A stretch of DNA of 64,000 nucleotides from Deinococcus frigens DSM 12807 (GCF_000701425.1 NZ_JNIW01000009.1:33022-97021), one strand, 5' to 3'; shown: positions 9,089 through 19,852, counted from the stretch's first letter. A program made the numbers and translations. The notes: generated by a model not told the origin, from the letters alone.

Positions 9089-10246
9089 CTACACCTCCAC
9101 CAGACTCGTCCGTTGCGCTTCACGGTCCTGCAAACGCTTGAAGGTTGCCAGCGCCTGGGCCACCACCTGGTCCATGTTGTAATACTTGTAGGTGGCCAGG
9201 CGGCCCACGAAGGTCACGTCCCGCTGTGCCTTGGCCAGTGCCTCGTACTTTTTATACAGCTCGGCGTTCTCGGGGCGCGGAACCGGGTAATACGGATCGC
9301 CCTCCGCCTGCGGGTACTCGTAAACCACACTGGTCCGCTCGTGGCGCTGCCCGGTGATGTGCTTGAACTCGCTGACGCGGGTGTAGGCGTAGTCGTTCGG
9401 GTAATTGATGGTCCCCACAGGCTGAAACTGCGCCGTGTCGTGCGTCTCATGCCGGAATTCCAGACTGCGGTAGGGCAACTTGCCGTACTGATAATCGAAG
9501 AAGGCGTCCACCGGGCCGGTGTAGATCAGATGGCCGTGCGGAATCAGGTCCACGATCTCGCGGTAATCGGTGTTCAGCATGACCTTGATGTTCGGTCTGT
9601 GCAGCATCGCCTCAAACATGCGGGTATAGCCGTGCAGCGGCATGGCCTGGTGGGTGTCGGCGAAGTAGCGGTCATCGCGGTTGGTGCGGGTGGGCACGCG
9701 GGCGGTGACGCTGGCGTCCAGTTCACTGGGGTCCAGGCCCCACTGCTTGCGGGTGTAGCCCCGGAAGAACTTGTTGTACAGGTCGCGCCCCACCTTGCCC
9801 ACTACCACGTCCTCGCTGGTGCGGACCTGTGCAACCGGCTCGGCCACTGAGGCGAAGAACTCATCCACCTGAAAGGTGGTCAGGTTCAGGCCGTACAGGC
9901 GGTTGACGGTGTCGAGGTTGATGGGAATGGGCAATTCCTGGCCGTCCACGCTGGCCAGGACCCGGTGCTGGTAGGGCCGCCACCCGGTAAAGCGGGACAG
10001 GTAGGCAAAAACATCGGCGCTGTTGGTGTGGAAGATATGAGGGCCGTAAGGGTGGATCAGCACGCCCGCGTCGTCGTAGCGGTCATAGGCGTTGCCGCCG
10101 ATATGGGGGCGGCGGTCCACGAGCAGCACGCGCCGCCCCACGCTCGCCAGCCGTTCGGCCAGCACGCTGCCAGCAAAGCCAGCACCCACGATCAGGTAGT
10201 CAAAACCGGCAGAGGCCGTGTCATTCAGTTCAGGAATTTCAGTCAT
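9089..10246 (-). CDS. glf: UDP-galactopyranose mutase
   Basis: 385 residues, the normal length for Glf. This flavoenzyme interconverts UDP-galactopyranose and UDP-galactofuranose, the donor for galactofuranose-containing glycans. The FAD-binding DYLIVGAGFAGSVLAE is at residues 16-31 and the family signature HPYGPHIFHT at about 65-74. The RTNRDDRYFADTHQAMPLHG stretch (about 198-217) is also typical. It is the last gene of a minus-strand pair with a glycosyltransferase, whose 3' end overlaps its start by 8 nt, so the two are co-transcribed. Confidence 0.95.
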   Translation of the reverse strand: MTEIPELNDTASAGFDYLIVGAGFAGSVLAERLASVGRRVLLVDRRPHIGGNAYDRYDDAGVLIHPYGPHIFHTNSADVFAYLSRFTGWRPYQHRVLASVDGQELPIPINLDTVNRLYGLNLTTFQVDEFFASVAEPVAQVRTSEDVVVGKVGRDLYNKFFRGYTRKQWGLDPSELDASVTARVPTRTNRDDRYFADTHQAMPLHGYTRMFEAMLHRPNIKVMLNTDYREIVDLIPHGHLIYTGPVDAFFDYQYGKLPYRSLEFRHETHDTAQFQPVGTINYPNDYAYTRVSEFKHITGQRHERTSVVYEYPQAEGDPYYPVPRPENAELYKKYEALAKAQRDVTFVGRLATYKYYNMDQVVAQALATFKRLQDREAQRTSLVEV

Positions 10247-11438
10247 CGGAACCTGTCAGCAATACGTGAGATGCGTGGGCCGGCGCATGGGCGGTGGGGG
10301 CGGCGTCCTCGATTAATCCGGCCATCTGCGCCCAGGTGTGGTCCCAGGACAGGGCGCTGAGGTAGCGGTCCGCCCGCTCCTGACGCAGCCGCGCCGCAGC
10401 CGTACCCGCCTCGTCCAGCACTGCCTGGCAGGCCGTCTCGAAGCCGTCTGGACCATCGGCGATGCGCGCCAGCTCCAGATCGCCGTAGGGCCGGATCACG
10501 TCGCAGATGCCGGTGGACACCACGCCCACGCCCGCCGCCAGGTACTCCGGCGTCTTGGTGGGGCTGATGAACTCGGTGGCGGCGTTGCGCGCAAACGGCA
10601 GCAGGGCCACGTCCCAGTGGGCCAGATACGCGGGTAACTCGGCGTAGCCCTTCATGCCCAGATAGTGGATGTTGGCGGCACGCGGCAATTCGGCGGGATC
10701 GATCTTGACCACTGGGCCGACCAGCACGAACTGCCACTCCGGGCGGCGGCGGGCCACCTCGGCGATCAGGGCGGTGTCAAAACGCTCGTCGATCACGCCA
10801 TAAAAGCCCAGACGTGGGCGCGGCAGCGTGGCCTGGTCCGCCGGATCGCCCAGGCCGCCGCGTGCCTGCGCGAAGTGCCCAACCTCCACACTGGACGGGA
10901 AGGGGTGAACATTCGGATGGCGCTCGGATTTGGCCTCGTACAGCCGCTGGCCGCCGGTGAAGACCACCCCGGCACGCTCAAACAACTGGCTCTCGCGCCG
11001 CCGCAACTCGGGCGGGGCACCCTTGAAATTCGCCAGCTCGTCCATGCAGTCGTAGACCGTCACGCGCGGACTCAGACCCGCCGTGACGGGCAGTTCCATC
11101 GGGGTGTAGACCCACAGGTCGTAGTCCAGCAGGCCCTTGGCCTCCACCAGCCCGCTCAGCAGGCGCGCGGTACGGGCCTGGGATTCGGCGGGCGAATGGC
11201 CCGATTGAATGTGGGGCGTGCAGACCGTCACGCCGCAGCTTTCCCGGCGGTAGTTCAGGTGATCTTGGCGCTCACCAAAGATCGGTTCCTCGACGTAGTA
11301 CACGGCGCGGTCGCGGGCGGCACGGGTCATCAGGTGCTGGGGCCGCTGAAAGACGAAATCCCAGCGCAGATGGGCCAGCACGAGCAGGGCGGGAGTGGTG
11401 GCCACGCCGGGCCGGATGGACTGATTCGGTGGTAACAC
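10239..11438 (-). CDS. Glycosyltransferase, GT-B fold, upstream partner of glf
   Basis: About 399 residues. The HLRWDFVFQRPQHLMTRAAR segment near the N-terminus is typical of a family of predicted GT-B glycosyltransferases found beside glf. The GT1/GT4-like C-terminal half contains a donor-site stretch, FISPTKTPEYLAAGVGVVST. GTG 11438 is chosen as start because a G-rich Shine-Dalgarno lies just upstream and the preceding frame (to 11654) has non-coding character. Overlap with glf suggests transfer of galactofuranose or a sugar placed next to it. Confidence 0.8.
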   Translation of the reverse strand: MLPPNQSIRPGVATTPALLVLAHLRWDFVFQRPQHLMTRAARDRAVYYVEEPIFGERQDHLNYRRESCGVTVCTPHIQSGHSPAESQARTARLLSGLVEAKGLLDYDLWVYTPMELPVTAGLSPRVTVYDCMDELANFKGAPPELRRRESQLFERAGVVFTGGQRLYEAKSERHPNVHPFPSSVEVGHFAQARGGLGDPADQATLPRPRLGFYGVIDERFDTALIAEVARRRPEWQFVLVGPVVKIDPAELPRAANIHYLGMKGYAELPAYLAHWDVALLPFARNAATEFISPTKTPEYLAAGVGVVSTGICDVIRPYGDLELARIADGPDGFETACQAVLDEAGTAAARLRQERADRYLSALSWDHTWAQMAGLIEDAAPTAHAPAHASHVLLTGSDD

Positions 11439-11688
11439 GGTGGAATTCCCCCCCCAGGGTGTACGAGGCGACAGAAGATGACAGTTAATCCACGGCTCGG
11501 CGGGCGACCAGCCTTGCTGTGACTTCGCGGCGGCCCCCTGACGGTGATCATCCGGACTATATGAGCCAGCCCCGAAACGCAAACGTGATATAGGCTTAGA
11601 TTGCGTCTCAGATGGCCTCTGGCTAAAGAATTGCAGGCTGAAAACTAAACCCAAAATGAGGGCCGTCCGGCGCTAGGCTGCTGCCAGC
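11439..11688. promoter_or_regulatory. Divergent intergenic region between two glycosyltransferases
   Basis: 250 bp separating the minus-strand glycosyltransferase-glf pair from the plus-strand GT2 gene. It must hold promoters for both. A TATAGT hexamer on the minus strand (11556-11561) and TAGGCT on the plus strand shortly before 11689 are possible -10 boxes, but neither has a convincing -35. No inverted operator was seen. Confidence 0.35.
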
Positions 11689-12825
11689 ATGCCGCCGCGC
11701 TCTGACCTCTGCTGGCCACCTGCCGATCCCGGCCAGGGGCAGCCCCGCGTGATCGTGGCCATCCCGGCCCGCGACGAGGGGGAGGCGATTGGGGCGACAT
11801 TGCGCGCCCTGGGAGCGCAGATTGGTGAGACTGGGCAGCCCTTTCAGGACTTTGGCGTGCTGCTGCTGGTCAACAACTGCTCCGGGGACACGGTGGCCAG
11901 CGCTAGGGAGGCTGCGCCGCCGGGATTCAGGCTGTGGACCGAGGAGGTCACCTTGCCTCCCGGCGAGGCCAATGTCGTCGGCGCACGCCGCCGCGCCCTG
12001 GACCGCGCCGCCGAACTGGCCGGGGACGACGGAGTGATCGTCAGCACCGACGCTGATACCCGCGCCGCGCCCGACTGGCTGTGGGCGCTGCTCAGGCCCA
12101 TTCTGGCCGGGGCCGACGCCGCCGCAGGGCGCATCCTGCTGGCCGGGGATGGGGCCGCCCTGTGCCCGGAGGTCCGCTCTACCCACCACCTTGACGACCT
12201 GTACCGGCTGGCGGCCTGCGAGCTGAGCGCCCGCCTTGACCCGGACCCCGCCGATCCCTGGCCGCGCCACCACCAGCATTTCGGCGCGAACCTGGCCCTG
12301 AGCGTGCGCGCCTACCGCGCCGTGGGCGGGGTGCCGCAGGTGCCGTGCCTGGAGGATCTGGCGCTGGTGCGCGAACTGCGCCGCGCGGACTGCACGCTGC
12401 GCCATACCCCCGACGCCCGCGTGTACACCAGCGCCAGGCTGTCGGGCCGGGTAACCGTGGGGCTGTCCACCCAACTGGCCGAGTGGCGGCGCGGTCCGGC
12501 CACCTGGCTCGTGCCCGGCGGCGCGGAAATCGCCGCGTTAGCCCACGCGGAGGCGGGTCTGCGGGCGGCGTATCCAGGCGGCTGGCACCCTGATCTGCCT
12601 GGGCTGTGGCGATCGGATGCCGCGCCGCTCAGCACGGCCCTGCACGCGCCCACCCTCGGGCTGGCGCTGGAGGCGGCCCACGCCGCGCGGGAGGCGGGGG
12701 ACTGGCCCGCCCTGTATCCGCCCGTTCCCGTGGCCCAGGCCCTCGGTGAGGTGCGCGGTCTGCTGGCCCGGACCGCCGTGCCTGTCCCCCGTCAGCCGCT
12801 CCGGGTTAACACGTCCAGCCGGTAG
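11689..12825 (+). CDS. Glycosyltransferase family 2 (GT-A)
   Basis: 378 residues. The GT-A fold opens with RVIVAIPARDEGEAIGATLR (about residues 20-39) and has the metal-binding Asp motif STDADT near residue 119. A helical C-terminal extension of about 100 residues follows. In Nod-factor synthesis a GT2 (NodC) builds the GlcNAc chain that a deacetylase and a methyltransferase then modify; here a deacetylase and NodS-like methyltransferase lie immediately downstream in convergent orientation. The 3' end overlaps the methyltransferase 3' end by 34 bp. Confidence 0.85.
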   Translation: MPPRSDLCWPPADPGQGQPRVIVAIPARDEGEAIGATLRALGAQIGETGQPFQDFGVLLLVNNCSGDTVASAREAAPPGFRLWTEEVTLPPGEANVVGARRRALDRAAELAGDDGVIVSTDADTRAAPDWLWALLRPILAGADAAAGRILLAGDGAALCPEVRSTHHLDDLYRLAACELSARLDPDPADPWPRHHQHFGANLALSVRAYRAVGGVPQVPCLEDLALVRELRRADCTLRHTPDARVYTSARLSGRVTVGLSTQLAEWRRGPATWLVPGGAEIAALAHAEAGLRAAYPGGWHPDLPGLWRSDAAPLSTALHAPTLGLALEAAHAAREAGDWPALYPPVPVAQALGEVRGLLARTAVPVPRQPLRVNTSSR

Positions 12826-13379
12826 CCCTGCTGCCCGTCCCCGTGGCGCTCGCTGTGCCGCCAGCGCAGGCCGTGTCCCACGCGAGCCAGGGCGGCGGCA
12901 TGCACCGCGTCGCCGGTCTGCGGGTAGTCGTGGACATGGGGCGTCCAGTGGACCAGCAGCAGCGTGCCGCCCGCGCTCAGCCGCGCCAGGATCATGTCCA
13001 GCGCCGTTTCCAGGTCCTGGGGCGAGAGGTAGTACAGCACCTCGGACAGCACGATCAGGTCGAAGGGGCCGTCCGGCAGGTCTGTGGGCAGGCGGCGGCG
13101 CTCGAAGACGATGTTGACCTGGCCCGCGTTGCGCGCCCGTGCCCGCGCGAGCGCCTGCTCGTTCAGGTCCACGGCCCATAGCTGTCCGGACCTGCCCGCC
13201 AGCAGGCCGCTCAGCACGCCAATGGAACAGCCCACCTCCAGCACCTGCGGGTACTGTTCGCGGGGCAGTGCGGCCAGCGTGCGGGCGTACTTGGCCGCCT
13301 CGTAGGGACTGCTGGCGAAGTCCCAGGGGTCCTCGCGGGCGCGGTATACGTCCTCGAAATAGGTCTCGGGCAGGGTCAT
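12792..13379 (-). CDS. NodS-like SAM-dependent methyltransferase
   Basis: 195 residues, a class I methyltransferase. The N-terminal YFEDVYRAREDPWDFASSPY (residues 7-26) is characteristic of the NodS-like group, followed by the SAM motif LEVGCSIG near residue 47 and the motif II region DLIVLSEVLYYL near 107. NodS N-methylates the deacetylated glucosamine of Nod factors. It is the last gene of a minus-strand operon, overlapping the deacetylase stop by ATGA, so an N-methylation following N-deacetylation is a reasonable inference. Confidence 0.88.
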   Translation of the reverse strand: MTLPETYFEDVYRAREDPWDFASSPYEAAKYARTLAALPREQYPQVLEVGCSIGVLSGLLAGRSGQLWAVDLNEQALARARARNAGQVNIVFERRRLPTDLPDGPFDLIVLSEVLYYLSPQDLETALDMILARLSAGGTLLLVHWTPHVHDYPQTGDAVHAAALARVGHGLRWRHSERHGDGQQGYRLDVLTRSG

Positions 13380-14098
13380 GCGGTGATCTCCAGGGCGGGT
13401 TGACCTGCGGCCTCGAAATACAGCTCCGGGCCGTCCAGCGCCCGCTCCACCATCTCCGGGGCCAGGGTGAAGCCGTCCGGATCGTCGGGCACGCCGCCCA
13501 GTTGCGTGGCGTGGGCGGCGATGGCCTGCGCCTTGCGGGGCCGGGCCGCGCCCACCGCCAGGGTCCAGACGCGGGCCTCGCGTTCGGTGGGCCAGTCACT
13601 GCCGCCCCCGCGCTCGGGCAGCCATACCGCGTATTCCAGTCGCCGGGCAGCGGGCGGGGCCGCGTTCCAGACCGGTCCCCAGGTCGCGCGGTGATCGGGG
13701 TGCGGGTCGCGCCGCCACGGCAGCAGCAGCGTGGCGGGCGGTGCAGTGGCGAAGGCCCGTTCCACTTCCCGCCGGATGGAGCCGGGGTCCAGCGCGTCCA
13801 GCCCGCCGTCCGGCAGGCCCAGGGCGTGGGTGCGGGTTTCTAGCACGCCCAGCACCGCCAGCCCCGCGCGCCACTCGGCCAGGCGGGTGCGGGCCAGACG
13901 GGCGCGCGGATAGGCGCGCGAATTGGGGTGAGAGAACCCGCCGTCCGTGACCAGCAGGGCGTGAACCTCGCGGCCCAGCCCGCTCAGCGTGGCGGTCAGG
14001 GCCGCGCAGCCCAGCGCCTCGTCGTCCGGGTGCGGCGAGACGATCCAGACCGGGCCGGGCAGGGTGTGGGGGTCCAGCCGCAGCGCGTCCAGTCTCAC
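13376..14098 (-). CDS. PIG-L family N-acetylglucosamine deacetylase-like protein
   Basis: 240 residues. The zinc motif SPHPDDEALG is near residue 20 and the second metal-binding segment RDPHPDH near residue 150. These are the hallmarks of the PIG-L/MshB/LmbE family, which removes acetyl groups from GlcNAc-type amino sugars. GTG 14098 is chosen because it overlaps the upstream stop as GTGA and has GAGGGG just before it; an ATG six codons earlier is the alternative. It is coupled to both neighbours. Confidence 0.9.
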   Translation of the reverse strand: MRLDALRLDPHTLPGPVWIVSPHPDDEALGCAALTATLSGLGREVHALLVTDGGFSHPNSRAYPRARLARTRLAEWRAGLAVLGVLETRTHALGLPDGGLDALDPGSIRREVERAFATAPPATLLLPWRRDPHPDHRATWGPVWNAAPPAARRLEYAVWLPERGGGSDWPTEREARVWTLAVGAARPRKAQAIAAHATQLGGVPDDPDGFTLAPEMVERALDGPELYFEAAGQPALEITA

Positions 14099-16443
14099 AG
14101 CCCCTCGTCTCCCCACGGGCTGTAGGCGTCGCCCGGCAGCTCGGCGGCGTCCAGCACGGCGCTGCCCAGATGCAGGCGGGCGGCGTCGGGGGCGGGCTGG
14201 CGCAGGTACATCCGCAGGTCGCGCAGCAGCCGTTCGGCGGGATGCGGGGCCAGCAGACCACGTGCGCCCACCGCCCGCTCCACCGCCTCGCAGGCCAGCA
14301 GGCAGGCGTCCTCGGTGACCTCGCGGGCCAGGGATACATAGGCCAGCACGCGCGGGAGGTCATTCTTCCCTGCCCCCTCCAAGTGCACCGAGGCGCGCAG
14401 GACGGTCTGCCAGGCGGCCTCCAGCCGGGCCGCCACCGCGCCGAAGCGCAGGCGCTGGGCGTCGTCGCCGCTGCGGCCCAGCCCGCGCAGCACGTCCCGC
14501 CCGGCCTCCAGCACGGCGTCCGCGCCGCCCAGTTGCACCGCCAGAAAACGCAGCGCCCCGCCGCCGAATTCCGGCTGGCGGTAATAGTCGCCCGGCTTCC
14601 CGATCACGTCGTCCTCGCTGACCGTCAGGCCGGTCAGGTCGGCGCGGAAGCTGACGGTGGGGCGCATGCCCAGCGGCTGCCAGAAAGCCCGGTCAAAGCG
14701 CTCCGGCGGCGCGGCGTGGGGCAGCAGCGCCAGCACCCGGCCCCCGCTGCCGGGCAGTTCGGCGGGCAGCAGCGGGCGCGTGACGGACCCCGCCCCGGAG
14801 GTAAAGGTCTTGCCGCCCACCAGCGTCCACTCGGTACCGTTTTCAGCCCGCTCCAGCCGCAGCCCCGGCCCGTCCTCGGTGTTCCAGACGCCGAACAGCT
14901 CGCCGCTGCGGGCGGCGGCGGCGGCCCGTCCCCCCTGGTGCGCCGTGCCGCAGCTCAGGATCAGGTGCAGGGCGTTGACGTGGCCCTCGTAGACCCGGCC
15001 CACCGGCAGGCTGGCGCGCCCTACCCGGCGCAGCAGCGCCAGCAGCCGCGTGCCCGAGACCCCCAGCCCGCCGTGTTCCGGGGGCAGGCTGGCCGCGAAC
15101 AGTCCCGCCTCCCGCAGCGCCGTGAAGGAGGCGGCGGGAAAGGCCCCGTCCTGATCGCGCGCGGCGGCCTCGGCGGCAATGGCGGGCGCGGCGCGGGCGA
15201 AGCGGGCCAGCACAGCGCTCAGGGGGGCGGGTTCGGGCAGGAGAACAGGGCCTGCTCCCTCCTGTTCCCCCAGCCTCCAGGTCTGGGCGCGGGCCAGCAC
15301 CTCGGCCAGCGGGGCGTGGACGGCGCGGTCACCCAGCGAGCCGGGGTAATCCCACAGCCCGTTGTGACAGTGGCGGTCGTCGTCCCAGCCGGGGTGGTTG
15401 ACCACCGGATACAGGCAGACGCCGTGGACCGGCACCCCGGCCTCCCGCGCCAGGTGCGTTTCGCGGGCGATCATCTCGAACCACGGGGCGCGGTCCTGGT
15501 TCTCGGCTCCTGTTTCGGCGATCACCAGCGGGCGGGCGTAACGGGCGTGGACCTCGGCCAGCAGGGCGCGCAGCGGGCGGTGGTCCGGGTGATCCCGCGC
15601 GATGACCTGGCGCAGATGCGGCTCGGGGTGGTGCCACCACTGGTTGTAGGGGTAGTAATTCAGGCCCACCACGTCCACGTATCTCTCCGCGCCGCCCAGT
15701 TCCGGCAGCAGGCGGCCCAGCAGCATGTCCAGCGCCTCGAACTGCGAGGCGTGGCTCTGGGCGGCCCCCTCGCGGTCTTCCGGGCGCTCGGGATGCGTCT
15801 GCACGCCGATCAGCGGTTCGGCGTGCAAGAAGCGCACCCCCGGGTCCACCTCCCGCGCCGCGTCCATGCCCGCCATCACCGCGCGCACCAGTTGGGCCTT
15901 GAGGCTCAGCCCACGCCCCAGCGCAAAGGGATTCAGGTAGCCCACGTCGCCGCCGCCCCAGGCGGTAAACGAGATCTCGTTGACCGGGCACAGCCACAGC
16001 GCGCCGTCGGTGTGTCCGCGCAGAAAACGCGCCGCCGCCGCCGCGTAGCGGGCAAAGGTGGCCGGGAAATCGGGGGCGAATGGGTCCACGAAATCCGGAA
16101 AGCCGTAATGCAGCAGGTCCCAGACCACCTGCACCCCGGCCTCCCGCGCTGCCGTGACCTGCGCCTGCGCCGAGGAAAAGTCGTACTCGCCCGGCGTGCG
16201 CTCGATCAGGTGCCAGCGCAGACCGTCGCGGGCCGTGAGCAGCCCACTGGCGGCCAGCCTGGCGTAGTCCTGCGCGGCAAAGCGGTCGTGCGCGGTGGCG
16301 TCGATCACATCGATGCGTCGCCCCGAGGGACGCCGCTGGGTGCTGCATTCAAACCCGCCCCAGTACAGCGACTGGAAGCCGGGGGAAAGGGTGGGCGCGG
16401 GCGGCCCGGCAGGTGGTGGACCGAGGACAGTGGGCGAGGGCAT
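14095..16443 (-). CDS. Fusion of glycoside-hydrolase-like barrel and acyl-CoA-dehydrogenase-like domain
   Basis: 782 residues with two unrelated domains. Residues 20-390 form a clan GH-A-like barrel: an Asn-Glu pair in CPVNEISF gives E156 as acid/base and E310 in VIAETGAE as likely nucleophile, resembling GH1/GH5 beta-glycosidases. Residues about 405-782 resemble an acyl-CoA dehydrogenase (PPEHGGLGVSG near 455 and a C-terminal flavin-binding helical part), but I do not see the usual YEGT catalytic glutamate. No signal peptide. First gene of the operon with PIG-L and NodS-like genes. The frame is continuous through the junction, so it is a true fusion in this sequence. Confidence 0.8.
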   Translation of the reverse strand: MPSPTVLGPPPAGPPAPTLSPGFQSLYWGGFECSTQRRPSGRRIDVIDATAHDRFAAQDYARLAASGLLTARDGLRWHLIERTPGEYDFSSAQAQVTAAREAGVQVVWDLLHYGFPDFVDPFAPDFPATFARYAAAAARFLRGHTDGALWLCPVNEISFTAWGGGDVGYLNPFALGRGLSLKAQLVRAVMAGMDAAREVDPGVRFLHAEPLIGVQTHPERPEDREGAAQSHASQFEALDMLLGRLLPELGGAERYVDVVGLNYYPYNQWWHHPEPHLRQVIARDHPDHRPLRALLAEVHARYARPLVIAETGAENQDRAPWFEMIARETHLAREAGVPVHGVCLYPVVNHPGWDDDRHCHNGLWDYPGSLGDRAVHAPLAEVLARAQTWRLGEQEGAGPVLLPEPAPLSAVLARFARAAPAIAAEAAARDQDGAFPAASFTALREAGLFAASLPPEHGGLGVSGTRLLALLRRVGRASLPVGRVYEGHVNALHLILSCGTAHQGGRAAAAARSGELFGVWNTEDGPGLRLERAENGTEWTLVGGKTFTSGAGSVTRPLLPAELPGSGGRVLALLPHAAPPERFDRAFWQPLGMRPTVSFRADLTGLTVSEDDVIGKPGDYYRQPEFGGGALRFLAVQLGGADAVLEAGRDVLRGLGRSGDDAQRLRFGAVAARLEAAWQTVLRASVHLEGAGKNDLPRVLAYVSLAREVTEDACLLACEAVERAVGARGLLAPHPAERLLRDLRMYLRQPAPDAARLHLGSAVLDAAELPGDAYSPWGDEGL

Positions 16444-16728
16444 GGCCCAGAGTGCCGCCAGGAGGGGCCGCGCGGCTGTGGAGGGCGTGAACCTTTCTGT
16501 AGGCTTGCGCCGCCTGGACTGGTCTGGTGCACGAGGCGGAGAAGTAAAGATGAATCGCTGCGAGTCGTTTCATCGTCTGACCGCAGGACGGGCCAGGCCC
16601 GCCATCCTTACGAAAGTGACAGGCAAAAATTCCGTCTGGGACGATGTCTGTCCAAGTGCGTCTCAGAAGTTCACGCGGGAGGAAATCTCAGCGGTGAACC
16701 CGCTCGGCGAGACACAACTGCTTTCGCC

Positions 16729-18258
<1,530 letters not shown>

Positions 18259-18384
18259 GGGCGTGACTCCTTGGGGGGACTGCGGGGCGTGGTCCGGACA
18301 GGTGGTTGGCCTGCAAATTTTAGGGCATCGGCATAGGCACTGGGTCGGCGGCCAGCCCAGCCGCTCGCCACCTCCCCAGCAAAG

Positions 18385-18416
18385 AGGCGGCGGGGAGAAA
18401 ACTCCACCCGCCGCCT
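18385..18416 (-). terminator. Hairpin terminator between 18439 gene and glpK
   Basis: AGGCGGCGGG (18385-18394) pairs perfectly with CCCGCCGCCT (18407-18416) around a short loop. It lies just downstream of the minus-strand gene ending at 18439 and is followed on that strand by CTTTGCT, so it probably separates its transcript from glpK. Confidence 0.65.
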
Positions 18417-18438
18417 GCCAGGGTCCCCCGGCCCCGCC

Positions 18439-18933
18439 CTACCGGACCGGGTCGATTTCTGAAAGTGAGGTAGAGGCCGATTCGATGCGCTGGGTTCTGG
18501 CCTGGCCCACGACCTTGCCGTCCAGGGAATGCTGGGCCATCACGATGGTCTGGCACAGCAGCAGCAGGGAGGCGCTGACGCTGGAGGTCAGCACCCGCAG
18601 GCGGCCCGCACGCAGCAGCACGCCCTGTTCGCCGTCGGTCAGGATCAGTACGTGCGGCCCCACCAGCAGCCCGGCCCCGTGCGGGTACGGCCACGAGCGG
18701 GCGCGGCAGGCCATCAGCTCCTGCCGCCAGGCGTCGGTATTTTCGGGGTGTTCCTCGCCCTGACCGGCCTGTTTTGCGCCCTGGCTGAGCTGCGTGATCA
18801 GTGCGCGGATCAGTTCCCCGGAATCGCCACCCACCCGGCGCAGGGCCGAGACCAGGTCGGTGCGGCCCACGTCGCCGCCCTGCCAGTTGTCCGTCAGCTC
18901 CAAGAGCGTTTGCATGTCCTGTGATTCGTCCAT
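18439..18933 (-). CDS. Hypothetical protein, roadblock-like size, 164 aa
   Basis: 164 residues, no signal peptide and no recognised motif. The start MDESQDMQTLLELTDN is set by a strong Shine-Dalgarno (GGAAGGGGG) about 6 nt upstream; the open frame goes back to 19098 but overlaps the divergent gene. The C-terminal half (about residues 80-135) alternates hydrophobic and polar residues as in a small sensory or cofactor-free fold. It ends before a strong hairpin. Function unknown. Confidence 0.65.
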   Translation of the reverse strand: MDESQDMQTLLELTDNWQGGDVGRTDLVSALRRVGGDSGELIRALITQLSQGAKQAGQGEEHPENTDAWRQELMACRARSWPYPHGAGLLVGPHVLILTDGEQGVLLRAGRLRVLTSSVSASLLLLCQTIVMAQHSLDGKVVGQARTQRIESASTSLSEIDPVR

Positions 18934-19048
18934 AAGCTGACCCCCTTCCCGTCTGTCCCGTGACTCTAGAGTATCTGGCGTGCTGCGTTTCCGCTGCCCT
19001 CTCGCCACCCCCCGAATCTGAGCCTCTGCCCACCCGGAGAACCGAAGC

Positions 19049-19852
19049 ATGACCCGTCCCCCTGACCTGTTCGACGCCGCCATCAACGACGAGTACATGC
19101 CCAGCCGCCGGGTGCGGCACGCCGATGAGATTGTCGCGGCGTGGCAGCGGGACAGCGCCGCCGTGAGGGAGGCGCGTCCACCGCTGGAACTGGCCTACGG
19201 CAGCGGCCAACACGAGCGGCTGGACATGTTCGGGCCTGAAACTGGGGTCCGGGCCACCCTGCTGTTCATTCACGGCGGCTACTGGCAGGCGTTATACAAG
19301 GACACCTTCTCGTACCTGGCCCCGCCGCTGCTGGACGCCGGAATCCGCGTGGCCGTCATGAGCTATGGCCTGACGCCCGCCGTGACGCTGGCCCGGATCG
19401 TCTCGCAGGCGCGGCGGGCCGCGGCGTTTGTGGCCGCCCGGTTTCCGGGGCCGCTGATCGTGGCCGGGCATTCTGCCGGGGGCCATCTGGCCGCCATGCT
19501 CCACGCCACCGACTGGGCCGCCGAGGGTCTGCCAGCGGTGAAATTGACCGGCGGCATCGGCATCAGCGGGCTGTACGATCTGGGACCGCTGCGCCGCACC
19601 GAGTTGCAACCGAATCTTCAACTCTCACAGGAGGAGGCCGGTGCCCTCAGCCCGGCGTTCCTGGTCCCGGTCAGTGCCTCGCCCTTCATCGTGGCGGTGG
19701 GTGCGGACGAGTCCGAGGCGTTCGTGTGGCAGTCCCAGCAACTGGCCGACGCATGGCCGGATGTCACGGGTGACGTTCAACTGCTGCCGGGCCGTCATCA
19801 CTTCAACGCGCCAGAGGAGTTGCTGGGGCTGGCGCTCCAGCTCCTGGAATAA
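19049..19852 (+). CDS. Alpha/beta hydrolase, arylformamidase (kynurenine formamidase)-like
   Basis: 267 residues. The HGGYW oxyanion motif (about residues 75-79) and nucleophile elbow GHSAGGH (about 140-146) are those of the AFMID-type arylformamidases, which hydrolyse N-formylkynurenine in tryptophan breakdown. The likely acid D (VGADESEAF, near 212) and His (GRHHFN, near 250) complete the triad. Cytoplasmic. No kynureninase or tryptophan dioxygenase gene lies in the window, so the substrate is inferred from family only; a general esterase is the alternative. Confidence 0.82.
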   Translation: MTRPPDLFDAAINDEYMPSRRVRHADEIVAAWQRDSAAVREARPPLELAYGSGQHERLDMFGPETGVRATLLFIHGGYWQALYKDTFSYLAPPLLDAGIRVAVMSYGLTPAVTLARIVSQARRAAAFVAARFPGPLIVAGHSAGGHLAAMLHATDWAAEGLPAVKLTGGIGISGLYDLGPLRRTELQPNLQLSQEEAGALSPAFLVPVSASPFIVAVGADESEAFVWQSQQLADAWPDVTGDVQLLPGRHHFNAPEELLGLALQLLE

